The notes under the pieces: generated by a model
Database searches by the model: none
What the model was told of the DNA's origin: nothing
Seen by the model: only the letters and a program-made list of their open reading frames with translations
NCBI RefSeq assembly: GCF_000152905.1
Contig: NZ_CH672417.1
Span: 195,585 to 259,584, forward strand
Reading direction: 5' to 3'
Length of the DNA: 64,000 nt
Origin: Nitrobacter sp. Nb-311A
GTDB taxonomy: Bacteria > Pseudomonadota > Alphaproteobacteria > Rhizobiales > Xanthobacteraceae
Shown here: piece after piece, positions 45,566-54,867 of the stretch
Position numbering within the stretch: the first letter of the stretch is position 1
Layout of the letters: each line of letters begins with the position of its first letter
Position numbers and translations under genes: made by a program

Positions 45566-46050
45566 GGCGCCTCGTGCCGTTTCCTGTTCTCAGCGTCAGT
45601 CTCCTCGGTTTTTGGCTACTGCTCAACCAGACGCTTTCGCCGGGCCACATTCTTTTAGGCGGCGTCGTGGCTCTTATCGGCGGATGGGCGCTCGCGGCGT
45701 TGAAGCCGCCGAAAGCGCGGCCGCGGCGGCTGGATCGTATCCTCCTTCTCGCCGTTCTCATCTTCGTCGATATCGTGAAGTCCAATATCGCCGTCGCCCG
45801 CATCATCCTCGGAGCGAAGCGAAAGGAAAGGACCGCTGGCTTCATGAAAATCCCGCTCCTACTCCGTGACCCCTATGGGCTGGCGGCGCTTGCTTGCATC
45901 ATCACTTCAACGCCGGGCACCCTGTGGGTGGACTTCAACGAAGCAAGCGGCATCCTGACCATCCATGTCCTTGATCTGACCGAGGAAGCCGGATGGGTCG
46001 ACCTTATAAAGGGACGTTACGAGCGGCGGCTGATGGAGATTTTCACATGA
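45562..46050 (+). CDS. mrpE: Mrp antiporter subunit E
   Basis: A 162-residue protein with two N-terminal helices (LLGFWLLLNQTLSPGHILLG, then VALIGGWALAAL) and the conserved C-terminal part with TSTPGTLWVDFNEASGILTI and HVLDL. It starts at the ATG overlapping the mrpD stop and overlaps mrpF by 4 bases. Confidence 0.93.
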   Translation: MRRLVPFPVLSVSLLGFWLLLNQTLSPGHILLGGVVALIGGWALAALKPPKARPRRLDRILLLAVLIFVDIVKSNIAVARIILGAKRKERTAGFMKIPLLLRDPYGLAALACIITSTPGTLWVDFNEASGILTIHVLDLTEEAGWVDLIKGRYERRLMEIFT

Positions 46051-46325
46051 GCACGATGCTTGCCTGGTCGGTCACCACGGCACAGATTTTGCTGGGCTGT
46101 GCGATGGCATGCGCCACCTTCCGCCTCCTCCGTGGACCAAGGGCGCAGGATCGTGTCGTGGGATTTGACAGCCTGTATGTAAACGCGATGCTGCTGCTTC
46201 TCGCCTCCGGCATAAGAACAGGCAGTACGCTTTATTTCGAAGCGGCCTTGATCATAGCGCTGCTCGGTTTCGTGAGTACTGTGGCGCTTGCCAAATTCCT
46301 GCTTCGCGGGGAGGTCATCGAGTGA
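46047..46325 (+). CDS. mrpF: Mrp antiporter subunit F
   Basis: A 92-residue protein with three helices; RLLRGPRAQDRVVGFDSLYV in the first loop and LIIALLGFVSTVALAKFLLR near the end are diagnostic for MrpF. It starts at the ATG overlapping the mrpE stop. Confidence 0.92.
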   Translation: MSTMLAWSVTTAQILLGCAMACATFRLLRGPRAQDRVVGFDSLYVNAMLLLLASGIRTGSTLYFEAALIIALLGFVSTVALAKFLLRGEVIE

Positions 46326-46690
46326 ATTCAGCCGCCGAACTCGCTGCGCTGCCAACCGTCCTGACCGCGGTTTTCCTGGTCAGTGGAGCTGCAATCACGC
46401 TGATCGGCTCGCTAGGGCTGCTGCGCCTTCACAGCTTTTACGAACGGGTCCACGCGCCCACTTTGGGGACCACTTTGGGAACAACCTTCATCGCAATCGC
46501 GTCGATGATCTACTTCTCCGCGCTGGGAAAGCGCCCGGTCCTGCATGAGTTGCTCATCATTTTTCTTGTCGTTACAACGACCCCGATCGGCTTGATGATT
46601 TTGGTCAACGCCGCCCTCGTTCGGGATAAATTTGAAAGTGACGGAGCGTCCCGGCGAAAGGCAAGGGACGAGCATCCTGACGTCCTATAG
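46322..46690 (+). CDS. mrpG: Mrp antiporter subunit G
   Basis: A 122-residue protein with three helices and the MrpG pattern GLLRLHSFYERVHAPTLGTT followed by VTTTPIGLMILVNAAL. GTG start overlapping the mrpF stop. Last gene of the operon; its end runs into an intergenic repeat. Confidence 0.93.
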   Translation: MNSAAELAALPTVLTAVFLVSGAAITLIGSLGLLRLHSFYERVHAPTLGTTLGTTFIAIASMIYFSALGKRPVLHELLIIFLVVTTTPIGLMILVNAALVRDKFESDGASRRKARDEHPDVL

Positions 46691-46970
46691 CGCTTTCGAG
46701 AAGTGGATGACCTGTTCGCGTGATGTCGGAGCCGCCACGCCGCGGCCCGCCGTCGACATCAGTCTGCACGGACGGCATGGAACGATCCGCTACCCCTGCC
46801 GCTTCCCACTTGTAACCCCTTCATCCGCGCCGGTCGCCCGCCTGAACCGGCATTTCCCTTCGCCGACATAACGCTGATAGCGCCTGCGAAGCTTGATGGT
46901 GTAAACGCGTCAAACCATGAAAATCATAGAGCTACGCTTTCTGGTTCAATCAGACGCGGAAAGCTTCTAG
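46686..46970. repeat. Composite of degenerate family 1 repeats
   Basis: The gap between convergent mrpG and a small minus-strand gene holds a left part (TATAGCGCTTTCGAGAAGTG, 46686-46705, continuing to TTCGCGTGA at 46723), then about 150 unrelated bases, then a second degenerate copy from about 46874 (GATAGCGCCTGCGAAG) to 46970. The latter includes AAACGCGTCAAACC and the right-hand part with CTTTCTGGTTCAATCAGA. No gene is seen in the ~150 bases between. Confidence 0.65.
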
Positions 46971-47185
46971 GAAATTTCAGACGGAAGATTCCAGTCTGAC
47001 CGCGGCTCAAAGTCTTCGTCCACTTGCTTGACGTAAAGACCGCGCCGCGAGGCCTGAACGTCCCGGTGATCCGAGTCAGGAATGTCGGTAATCAGACCCG
47101 AGCGAAGCGCTCGCCGCCATGCCTCAAGTTCGCTGGGGGCGGCTGCACCGATGCGTTGATCTTGATAGAATAAAGCGTATGCCAT
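46967..47185 (-). CDS. Hypothetical small protein
   Basis: A 72-residue acidic protein starting MAYALFYQDQRIGAAAPSEL, with no membrane helix or Cys. AGGAG before the ATG at 47185 supports translation. Similar short MAYALFYQDQ-type proteins are common in Bradyrhizobiaceae by memory; function unknown. Its stop codon overlaps the end of the repeat at 46970. Confidence 0.65.
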   Translation of the reverse strand: MAYALFYQDQRIGAAAPSELEAWRRALRSGLITDIPDSDHRDVQASRRGLYVKQVDEDFEPRSDWNLPSEIS

Positions 47186-47275
47186 CGTTCTTCTCCTGCA
47201 GACTAACAACGTTGCGGAAGGAAAATCGTCTCCCCGTATAGTCGCCGGCTCATTCACTTTCAGATGAATGTACTT

Positions 47276-48136
47276 TCAGATGAATGGTCTGCCCCCGGTC
47301 ACCGCCACGGTGGTGCCTGACGTGTAGCTCGAGAGCGGATCAGCCAACATGACATAGGCAGTCGCCAGCTCGGCGGGCTGCCCGGGGCGCTTCATTGGAA
47401 CCTGCTTGCCGAAGTTGGTAACGGTCTCCTCCGGCATGGTCGAGGGGATCAACGGAGTCCAGATTGGTCCGGGCGCCACCGCATTCACGCGGATCGATTT
47501 TTCAGCGAGCATCTGCGCCAACCCGCCGGTGAAATTCTGAATGGCGCCTTTCGTGGTGGCATAGGCGAGCAAGGTCGGATTGGGCATGTCCGAATTGATG
47601 GAAGCCGTGTTGATGATCGCGCTGCCCGGTTTCAGGTGGGGCACAGCCGCCCTGGCAAGATAAAACATCGCATGAATGTTGACCTCGAAGGTCATTCGCC
47701 ATTCGTCATCGCTGATGTCCGCGATATCCTTGAACGTCGCCTGATGCGCGGCATTATTGACAAGAATATCGAGACCACCGAGCTCGTCCACCGCGCACCG
47801 GACGATCGCCTTACAGTGGTTCGGATCGCTGATATCACCGGCCATGAGAGAGACCTTGCGCCCCTCTTTCTCGATCAACGACTTCACGTCCTGCGCGTCC
47901 TCGTTTTCGTTCAGGTAAGCGATGAGAAGATCGGCGCCTTCGCGGGCAAAGGCGATAGCAACCGCCCGGCCAATCCCACTATCGCCGCCTGTAATGATCG
48001 CTCTCAGGCCCCGCAACCTGCCCGAGCCCCTGTAACTGCTCTCACCATGGTCTGGTCGCGGCTCCATTTTTGCCGTCGCACCTGGCATGGGCTGCTTCTG
48101 CGCGGCAAACGGCGGTGCGGGGTAGGCTGACGACAT
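47276..48136 (-). CDS. SDR family oxidoreductase (YghA-like)
   Basis: A 286-residue short-chain dehydrogenase. The coenzyme motif is TGGDSGIGRA, followed by NNAAHQ, and the active-site YATTK; the C-terminal VTGGRPF ends the fold. The N-terminal extension with PRPDHGESSYRGSGRLRG marks the YghA/general-stress group. GGGAGA precedes the ATG at 48136. Substrate unknown; such genes often respond to envelope or osmotic stress. Confidence 0.9.
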   Translation of the reverse strand: MSSAYPAPPFAAQKQPMPGATAKMEPRPDHGESSYRGSGRLRGLRAIITGGDSGIGRAVAIAFAREGADLLIAYLNENEDAQDVKSLIEKEGRKVSLMAGDISDPNHCKAIVRCAVDELGGLDILVNNAAHQATFKDIADISDDEWRMTFEVNIHAMFYLARAAVPHLKPGSAIINTASINSDMPNPTLLAYATTKGAIQNFTGGLAQMLAEKSIRVNAVAPGPIWTPLIPSTMPEETVTNFGKQVPMKRPGQPAELATAYVMLADPLSSYTSGTTVAVTGGRPFI

Positions 48137-48548
48137 GAAAGGTCTCCCTGTTTCACCCTGTGATCCAATCCCGAATGACTGCCGAGGCCGACGCTTTCCT
48201 CCAGTGCCGGTGCGGCCTGTCCCCAAGCGTCGGCGGATTGCATGGGAAATGTATTGAAGACGCTCGCAATCGGAACCATCACCTCCGCCAACACGCCAGA
48301 ACATAAGCCGTTCCAACGACAACGAGGTGACCGCGCCGGAAAAGGCGACGCCGTCGGACTATCGACAAGCGTATTCGGCCGACGACCTGCGCGAATGGGC
48401 AATGCTCCCGCGCATTTCCTTTAGCGGCCGAGCTTCCTAAAGCGCAGCACGGTTCCAAAAGGGGAAAGCCACTAGGAACCGTCACCTCGAGTCATTGTTA
48501 GGACTCGCGCGTGGCCCGCATGATTCAGGCAGGAGGCTTTTTCCAGCG
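48137..48548. other. Intergenic region between divergent SDR and DUF72 genes
   Basis: 412 bases with no supported gene on either strand. It should hold two divergent promoters. AGGAGG at 48531-48536 is the ribosome site of the DUF72 gene. No repeat or hairpin stands out. Confidence 0.5.
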
Positions 48549-49298
48549 ATGAGCAAAAAGCCAAAGCCGGTCATCCTCATTGGCACCTCCGGGTGGAGTT
48601 ACAAATCCTGGCGCGGTCCATTTTTCCCCCCCAAACTGCCGGCTCGTCTTCACCTCGACTACTACGCGCATCACTTCGCCACCACGGAACTTAACGGGGT
48701 GTTCTATCGCACACCGACAGCCAAGGCGGTCCGTGCCTGGGCTGCGCAAACGCCCCCGAAGTTTGTCTTCGCCTGGAAGGCCTCTAAGTTCATCACGCAC
48801 TGGAAACGACTCGGCCCGGAATCCGAAAACAGCCTCGCCCTCCTGGAAAGCCGCCTTCGCCTTCTGAAAACGAAGGCTGGGCCGGTGTTGTTTCAGCTGC
48901 CACCGCAATTCCAAAAGAACTCTGCTCGGCTTGCGTCATTTCTCCAGCAGCTCGGCAAATCGCATCCATACGTCTTCGAGTTTCGACACTCGAGCTGGTA
49001 CACACAGGAAGTTTTCGACCTTCTGCGCGACAATGGTTGCGCCCTCTGCATCTCGGATCATCACGATGCACCGGCGCCGTGGGAGGTCACCGCGCCTCAC
49101 GTCTACGTTCGCGCTCATGGGCCGTCAGGAAATTATCGTGATCGTTATGCCCCGCAAACGCTGACGGCATGGGCGCGACGACTGTCACGCTTGCAAAAGG
49201 AAGGACACAGCATCTACGTCTATTTCGACAACGATCAGAAGAGCGCGGCTCCGCTCGATGCAGCGCGATTGGTGCGTCTGATGCACTTGGACCAATGA
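48549..49298 (+). CDS. DUF72 family protein (YecE-like)
   Basis: A 249-residue TIM-barrel protein of the DUF72 family: IGTSGWSYKSWRG at the start, ELNGVFYRTPTAKAVRAWA, FVFAWKASKFITH, VFEFRHSSWYTQEV and VYVRAHGPSGNYRDRY. Function unknown. The ATG is chosen at MSKKPKPV; upstream codons lack similarity. It is followed by the DUF892 gene about 200 bases later. Confidence 0.9.
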   Translation: MSKKPKPVILIGTSGWSYKSWRGPFFPPKLPARLHLDYYAHHFATTELNGVFYRTPTAKAVRAWAAQTPPKFVFAWKASKFITHWKRLGPESENSLALLESRLRLLKTKAGPVLFQLPPQFQKNSARLASFLQQLGKSHPYVFEFRHSSWYTQEVFDLLRDNGCALCISDHHDAPAPWEVTAPHVYVRAHGPSGNYRDRYAPQTLTAWARRLSRLQKEGHSIYVYFDNDQKSAAPLDAARLVRLMHLDQ

Positions 49299-49499
49299 TC
49301 AGGAGCAATGACCGAGACCAATGACCCGGAGCCATGGCACTCTCTTCAACCTCTTGCTACCGCAACGCTTCAACGTTCAGGTGGAGCTAACAGAAGCTGC
49401 GGAACTGATCGATGGCTGGCGACCGAACCTATAAGGGTGCAACAGGAACCCTGCAGGATGTTCGCCATTAAGGGAATGCCTCATGAAAGGGAGCTTCCG

Positions 49500-49997
49500 A
49501 TGAGCAAACAGAAACGGCTTCAAGACCTTTTTCACGACACTCTGAAGGACATCTATTTCGCAGAGAAAAAAATCCTGAGCGCGCTGCCGAAGATGGCGAA
49601 AGCTGCGCAAAGTGACGAACTCCGAGTCGCCTTCGAAAAGCACCTCGAAGAGACGGAAGGTCAGATCGAAAGGCTCGAACAGGTGTTTGAGGAAATCGAG
49701 GCGCGACCTCAAGGCAAGACCTGTGACGCTATCCTCGGCATTATCGAAGAGGGCAAGGAAATCATGACCGAGTACAAGGGCTCTCCCGCACTGGATGCGG
49801 GATTGCTCGCGGCGGCTCAATCGGTGGAGCACTACGAGATCTCGCGTTATGGTACGTTGATCGCGTGGGCAAGCCAGCTCGGATTTGAGGGTTCCGCCAA
49901 ACTCCTGAAGCAAACGCTGGCCGAGGAAAAGAAGACCGACGAAGCCTTGGTGACGCTTGCGGAAAGCCTCGTCAACATCGAAGCGGAAGCGGCATAA
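49500..49997 (+). CDS. Ferritin-like DUF892 protein (YciE/YciF type)
   Basis: A 165-residue four-helix-bundle protein beginning MSKQKRLQDLFHDTLKDIYF, with carboxylate/His pairs typical of the family (EKKILSALPKMAKAAQ, KHLEETEGQIERLEQVF, SVEHYEISRYGTLIAWA). DUF892 proteins are stress-induced and have a ferritin-like di-metal fold. AAGGGAG before the ATG at 49500. A strong terminator follows. Confidence 0.9.
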   Translation: MSKQKRLQDLFHDTLKDIYFAEKKILSALPKMAKAAQSDELRVAFEKHLEETEGQIERLEQVFEEIEARPQGKTCDAILGIIEEGKEIMTEYKGSPALDAGLLAAAQSVEHYEISRYGTLIAWASQLGFEGSAKLLKQTLAEEKKTDEALVTLAESLVNIEAEAA

Positions 49998-50023
49998 ATC
50001 CTTCGCGTAGCCAAAGCTGTTCC

Positions 50024-50054
50024 AAAGCCATTCCCGAAAGGGAATGGCTTTTTT
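50024..50054 (+). terminator. Intrinsic terminator after the DUF892 gene
   Basis: A 12-bp stem AAAGCCATTCCC / GGGAATGGCTTT with a GAAA tetraloop runs into six T (50049-50054). A textbook Rho-independent terminator. Confidence 0.93.
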
Positions 50055-50202
50055 CGGAAATCACATAGCCACTCCACCAGACAGCATCAAACCTGATCGC
50101 ACCCGTTTCGAGTCGCCACGTCTCGAATCGGAACGAAATCTGACCCCTCCGGTTGACCCAGTGCCTATGACGGCACGGACCAAATTCGCAGGGAGAGATT
50201 AA

Positions 50203-50349
50203 ATGGCAAAGCGGGAAGACGGACGGATCATCGAAACCGCCCTGGAGGCGCGAGGCGCCGAGCGGGGACCAACCGTGCGCAATGTACTGGTCTGGAGCAC
50301 GACGCTGGTGGTGGCAGGATTCGCAGCGGTCTATGTGTTCTATTTCTAG
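50203..50349 (+). CDS. Small single-helix membrane protein
   Basis: A 48-residue reading frame: a charged N-terminal half (MAKREDGRIIETALEARGAE) and then one hydrophobic helix of about 20 residues (VLVWSTTLVVAGFAAVYVF) ending in YF. GGGAGAG lies 8 bases before the ATG. It stands alone between the DUF892 terminator and a convergent gene. No known family recognised; the layout suggests a small inner-membrane protein. Confidence 0.6.
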   Translation: MAKREDGRIIETALEARGAERGPTVRNVLVWSTTLVVAGFAAVYVFYF

Positions 50350-50482
50350 AAGACTCCAGTCGGATATCATCGACAACTTCAGAGAAATTCAGACTCTGGT
50401 CCTGGTCGCTGACGGCGAGCCGTCGACACGCCGAAGCGAAACGTGAGGTCGGCGGCCCAGCTATAGCGGCGGAGAATGTCGA

Positions 50483-51571
50483 TCAATAACCTGTCAGTTC
50501 GAGATAACCGACACCCTGATGGGTGCCGGTGAAGCTGATCGGACCTTCCCAATAGGAAAAGCGCGTCCCCATCCAGCTTGCTGGATTCAGCGCGATTGTT
50601 TCGATCGTCATCGCCCGATCACGAAGGACGATACGCCAGCTTGTCGGCAGCGTGCGACCCGCGACTTCGGTCGTGGCTGTCGGAATCATATCAATCGACG
50701 TGGAAGGAAGCGCAACCGACCGCCCATCCAGACCGATCCAGTTGCACGTAAGGTAGGGTTGGCCTTGGGTTTGCCGCAGGCGATACAGCATCAGCTTTTC
50801 GCCGGTCCCCAAGTGCAGCGAAAACCAGTCCCATCCGGTCTGGTCCGAGGCCAGCGGCTGACTGCTCCATTCGCGATCCATCCAGGCCTGTCCGATGACA
50901 TTGACGGGCCTGCCATCGATCGTGACGGTCCCGGCCGCCGTGAAGTGCGGCTGGCTATAATAGTAGGACGCCTGCCCACGTTCGGATTTTACGCTGTAGC
51001 CGGCCTCGCCCTGGAGTACGAGCGCCTTGCCAGCTTCAAGCCTCAGCGCATAACTGAACTCCGCACTCGATGCGTTGATCTCAAGTGGTGCGACGGTGAG
51101 CGCCGAGATGCGATCGAGCCCGCGCATTTGCCATGAATCGATCCAGGCGCGAAAGGGGTCGGCTTCCACGCCGGACTGGCCCACGCCTCCGCGTGCAAAC
51201 GTTTCGCTATAGCGATGCGTATCGGCGCGCGTGACGGCGGCATGACCCATCCAGACTTGCTGGCTCGCCCAGCCGTCGCGTTGCGGTCCCGGCTGCATCG
51301 CCTGGCGAAACAACGTCCACTGCACGCCGAGCCGCTCGCCGGCGCTGTCTTTGAGGTTGGCGGTGAGATACCACCACTCGATCCGGTAATCCGGATGCGG
51401 ACCGTGATCCCGGGGAAATTCAAAGCTTTTGCCGGGGATGACAGAAGCAAATCCGGACGCATCGCCACCAAGATCAGCGAAGGTCTGAGCCAGCGAGGTT
51501 CTTCGCCCAAAGCCGAGAACGGCAAGCCCCGTTGCAAACGTACGGCGCGAAATGTTTGCACTAGCGCTCAT
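50483..51571 (-). CDS. CrtC/AttH-like lipocalin-fold protein, exported
   Basis: A 362-residue protein with a twin-arginine-type signal (ISRRTFATGLAVLGFGRRTS) and the paired lipocalin-like fold of carotenoid 1,2-hydratase/AttH: HPDYRIEWWYLTANL, WTLFRQAM near residue 90, and QAWMDREWSSQ near 230. In AttEFGH-type systems this protein accompanies an ABC exporter. Its start overlaps the end of the permease gene by 11 bases. It is unlikely to be a true carotenoid enzyme, as no carotenoid genes are near. Confidence 0.85.
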   Translation of the reverse strand: MSASANISRRTFATGLAVLGFGRRTSLAQTFADLGGDASGFASVIPGKSFEFPRDHGPHPDYRIEWWYLTANLKDSAGERLGVQWTLFRQAMQPGPQRDGWASQQVWMGHAAVTRADTHRYSETFARGGVGQSGVEADPFRAWIDSWQMRGLDRISALTVAPLEINASSAEFSYALRLEAGKALVLQGEAGYSVKSERGQASYYYSQPHFTAAGTVTIDGRPVNVIGQAWMDREWSSQPLASDQTGWDWFSLHLGTGEKLMLYRLRQTQGQPYLTCNWIGLDGRSVALPSTSIDMIPTATTEVAGRTLPTSWRIVLRDRAMTIETIALNPASWMGTRFSYWEGPISFTGTHQGVGYLELTGY

Positions 51572-54023
51572 TGGCAAAGATCCTGATCAGCGCCGCCGGA
51601 GCCATGCGCATCAGACGGACGACCGGAATCAGCACCGCCAGTAGCGACGCAAGCATCGCCACGCCGAGAAGTTCGGCGAGATGCAGCGGAAAGACATGGA
51701 ACGGCAGACGCCAGCCAAATGCTCTGACGTTGACAACAGCGATCAGGCACCATGCCACCAGCAAGCCGAGCGGCAGCGCCAGCATCGCGGTGATGAACGC
51801 AATGGATATCGTCCTGAGAAGCTCAATGCCGGCCAGTTGCCGCCTTGTCACCCCGAGCGCCCATAACGGCGCCAGTTGCGGAAGACGGGAATGACTGAGG
51901 GTCAGAAGGCTCGTGAGCAACGCCACTCCAGCGACACCGAGCGTAAACGTGTTCAGTGCAGCGGTCACGGCGAAGGTGCGGTTGAAAATTCTCGTCGATT
52001 CCAACTTCAGCGTGGATTGATCGGAGAGCCGACTTTCGTCGAGACGAAATTCTCGGCGCATGTCATCGATCAGCGGCGCGATCTTGCCAGGCGATACGCG
52101 CAGGCCGAACCGGGTCCGCGGCAGATTTGGAAACCGACCTCTGAAGGCGTCGATATCGACGGCGATCTGCCCTTTAGGATTGCCGTAATCCGCATAGATC
52201 GCGGCGATATGCAGAGACCAGATGCCGGTGGGAGTGCTTACATCGAGCCGACCGCCAGGCCGTAGCTTCAGCCTCCGTGCGAGTTGTTCACTCACGAGGA
52301 CGCCTTCGCCTGCCTTGACGTTATCCCACGCATTCGGCTGCGACTCCAACAACGGCCAGCGGTCACGATAGGTGGCGTGATCGGCGAGACCAAGAACCTC
52401 CGCCGGCCAGCCGCCGATCTCGATCTCGGCGCGGCCGCTTGGCAGGATGGCGGTGACCTCGGGCCGGGCGCGCAAGGATGCTTCGATATCGCGCGCCTGG
52501 GCATCACTCAACGCGTTCACATAAACGTCCGCGGCGAGCCGACCGTCCAGCCAAGCGGCGAAGGTCTTGCTGAAGCTCTCCACCATGGTTCCGACTCCGA
52601 CGTTCACCGCGAGCGCGAGCAGCAACGCCATCAGCGCCAGCGACAGTCCGGGAAGTTGTTGGCGACTGTCCGCCCAGAACCAGATCACAAGCGGCTGTCG
52701 CGAATTTCGCTCGCCGATACGCAGTACGGCTTCGAGCAGCACGGGAAGCGCGAGCGCCGCACCCAGCAGCAATAACGCCAGCACCGCGAATCCCGAGATC
52801 AGCGAGCCGCCGACCATCAGGACCGTGATTGCCGCGACAAGCATCGCGACGGCCATGAGGCCTTGCCAGCCCAGCCATCGCCGCTGCGATTGCTGCCATG
52901 TATAAGGCTTCGCCGCGGCGAGGACGGAAAGACGGATGACTTTCAGGAGGCTTGTCGCCGACGCCGCCAATGTCCCGACGGCGCTCATTGCCAGACTTGC
53001 GATCCACCATTCGGGTCCGAGGACCAGCGCTCCGGAAACTCGCGCGCCATACAGCCCGTGCAGGCTCGCGGCAACGTTTGGCAGTAACGCCGCGGCGATC
53101 AGATATCCGCAGACTAATCCGATCAGGCCGCCGGCGATGGCCAAGACCAGCAACTCGATCAGCACCACGCTGTTCAACGTCCGGGACGATACGCCGCAAG
53201 CGCGCAGGGTCCGAAACATCGGCATGCGCTGCTCGAAGGCCAGACCAACCGCCGAATAGACGATAAACAGTCCAACGAGAAACGACAGCAGCCCGAAGGC
53301 CGACAGATTGAGATGAAAGCTGTCAGTCAGACGTTCAAGATCGGTTTCGGAGTCCGCCGCGACATATTTGAGCATGTCACCGGTGACAGCCTCAAGCGGC
53401 GGAGGGCGGTTGCGTATATTATCGACCAGCAGACGAGATATCCGGCCTGGCAGGTGAAGAAGGCGTTGCGCTTGTCCGATATCGACGATCACGACGCCTG
53501 GCGCGAGTTCCGCCTGGACTTTGAACGGCGGCAATGCTCCACCGTCGTCCGCACGAAAGACCGCGCCTTCGGTCCCGCCTAGCGCGGCCAATGTCTCCGG
53601 CGCGACCAGGGCCTCGCCGGGAGGCGCGATGAATGATTTCAGATCCGACTTGCCGATCGCCGGAACCGTTCCCGCCTGCGCTGGAAACGTCACCGGCTCG
53701 ATTCCCAACAGGCGAAATGGTCTTCCCTGAATACGAACTCGCCCTTCGATGACGGGTGAGACTTGCCACCCCGCCCGCCGAAGATCGATGAAAAGCTGTT
53801 GAGAAAATGTAGAGCTCCGCTGCCCGACCAGCATCGCGGTCCGGGAGCCGCCAAAGACCGCCGCGGCCCGATCGTAGCTGGCGCGAGCCTGCTGGTTCAG
53901 TGCTTCCACGCCGCTCCACAAGGCAGTCGCGGAGATCAGGCCCGCCATGAGCGTCGTCAATTGCAGCGGATGCCGGCGCCAATGGCTAAGCAGAACCGCA
54001 AGGATCCAACACCCCTGCTTCAC
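51561..54023 (-). CDS. FtsX-like ABC transporter permease
   Basis: An 820-residue permease with about ten membrane helices and two large extracytoplasmic regions, as in two FtsX/MacB permeases joined in one chain (AttF+AttG). It starts at the GTG overlapping the ATPase stop (GTGA). The first helix is in LTTLMAGLISATALWSGVEA; the last helices end in LLAVLIPVVRLMRMAPAALI. It belongs with the ATPase upstream and the CrtC/AttH-like protein downstream; substrate unknown, perhaps a lipid or lipoprotein. Confidence 0.88.
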   Translation of the reverse strand: MKQGCWILAVLLSHWRRHPLQLTTLMAGLISATALWSGVEALNQQARASYDRAAAVFGGSRTAMLVGQRSSTFSQQLFIDLRRAGWQVSPVIEGRVRIQGRPFRLLGIEPVTFPAQAGTVPAIGKSDLKSFIAPPGEALVAPETLAALGGTEGAVFRADDGGALPPFKVQAELAPGVVIVDIGQAQRLLHLPGRISRLLVDNIRNRPPPLEAVTGDMLKYVAADSETDLERLTDSFHLNLSAFGLLSFLVGLFIVYSAVGLAFEQRMPMFRTLRACGVSSRTLNSVVLIELLVLAIAGGLIGLVCGYLIAAALLPNVAASLHGLYGARVSGALVLGPEWWIASLAMSAVGTLAASATSLLKVIRLSVLAAAKPYTWQQSQRRWLGWQGLMAVAMLVAAITVLMVGGSLISGFAVLALLLLGAALALPVLLEAVLRIGERNSRQPLVIWFWADSRQQLPGLSLALMALLLALAVNVGVGTMVESFSKTFAAWLDGRLAADVYVNALSDAQARDIEASLRARPEVTAILPSGRAEIEIGGWPAEVLGLADHATYRDRWPLLESQPNAWDNVKAGEGVLVSEQLARRLKLRPGGRLDVSTPTGIWSLHIAAIYADYGNPKGQIAVDIDAFRGRFPNLPRTRFGLRVSPGKIAPLIDDMRREFRLDESRLSDQSTLKLESTRIFNRTFAVTAALNTFTLGVAGVALLTSLLTLSHSRLPQLAPLWALGVTRRQLAGIELLRTISIAFITAMLALPLGLLVAWCLIAVVNVRAFGWRLPFHVFPLHLAELLGVAMLASLLAVLIPVVRLMRMAPAALIRIFANER

Positions 54024-54673
54024 GAAATCAGTCCGGTGCTCAGTCGAACTTTCCGGTCCAGTCTCGCGGCAAGCCGCGTGCTGTGCGTCGCCATAAGAAA
54101 AGCGCATCCGGTCCGCTTGACGAGATCAAGCGCTATATCCGTGACGTCGTCGGCCGTTGCCTCATCAAGATTGCCGGTCGGTTCATCAGCCAGGAGCAGA
54201 GGCGGCCTGACCGCAAGCGCGCGCCCGATCGCAACCCGCTGTTGCTGGCCGCCTGAAAGTTGCTCGGGATATCGTTCCAGCAAATTGCCGAGGCCCAACC
54301 GTTCGACGAGTTCGTTCTGCCAGCGGCTGTCATGACGGCCGGCGATACGCGATTGAAAAGCCAGATTATCGGCCACGGTGAGGGACGGAATCAGATTGAA
54401 CTGTTGAAAAACCAGTCCGAGCCGATCCCGGCGGATCGCGGCCCGATCCCGGTCCCCCAGCGCAGTCACTTCGGTGTCGGCGATCCGGATCGAGCCACCG
54501 TCCGCCTCGTCGAGGCCCGCGATCAGGTGCAGTAATGTGCTTTTTCCGCTTCCCGATTCGCCGGTCAGCGCGACACTTTCACCGGCGCTGACGTACATGC
54601 AGACTCCGCGAAGAACGGCGATGTGTTCCTGCGCCGAAGAATAGGTTTTGGTCAGGTTCTGGATATCCAGCAT
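54020..54673 (-). CDS. ABC transporter ATPase (LolD/MacB type)
   Basis: A 217-residue ATPase: Walker A GESGSGKST, the Q-loop in VFQQFNLIPSLTVADN, the LSGGQQQR signature and Walker B LLLADEPTGNLDE. It is the first gene of a three-gene operon with the FtsX-like permease and the CrtC/AttH-like protein. The LolD/MacB group drives mechanotransmission rather than true membrane transport. Confidence 0.93.
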   Translation of the reverse strand: MLDIQNLTKTYSSAQEHIAVLRGVCMYVSAGESVALTGESGSGKSTLLHLIAGLDEADGGSIRIADTEVTALGDRDRAAIRRDRLGLVFQQFNLIPSLTVADNLAFQSRIAGRHDSRWQNELVERLGLGNLLERYPEQLSGGQQQRVAIGRALAVRPPLLLADEPTGNLDEATADDVTDIALDLVKRTGCAFLMATHSTRLAARLDRKVRLSTGLIS

Positions 54674-54867
54674 CGGTGCTTTTGGATGGACCTTGTCGTC
54701 TCGTCCGTCAATGAACGAAATCTCAGGCTATCTCGTGCGCGCCATTGCTTCTCCGCTGACGTAAATCCAGCGCTTGGCGCCATGGCTCCGCTCCAGCCTG
54801 CCTGCCAACCGCCCTCGTCCCGCGCCGCATCTCGACCGACGGCCTCAACGGGCGGTGCTGAAGAGCC

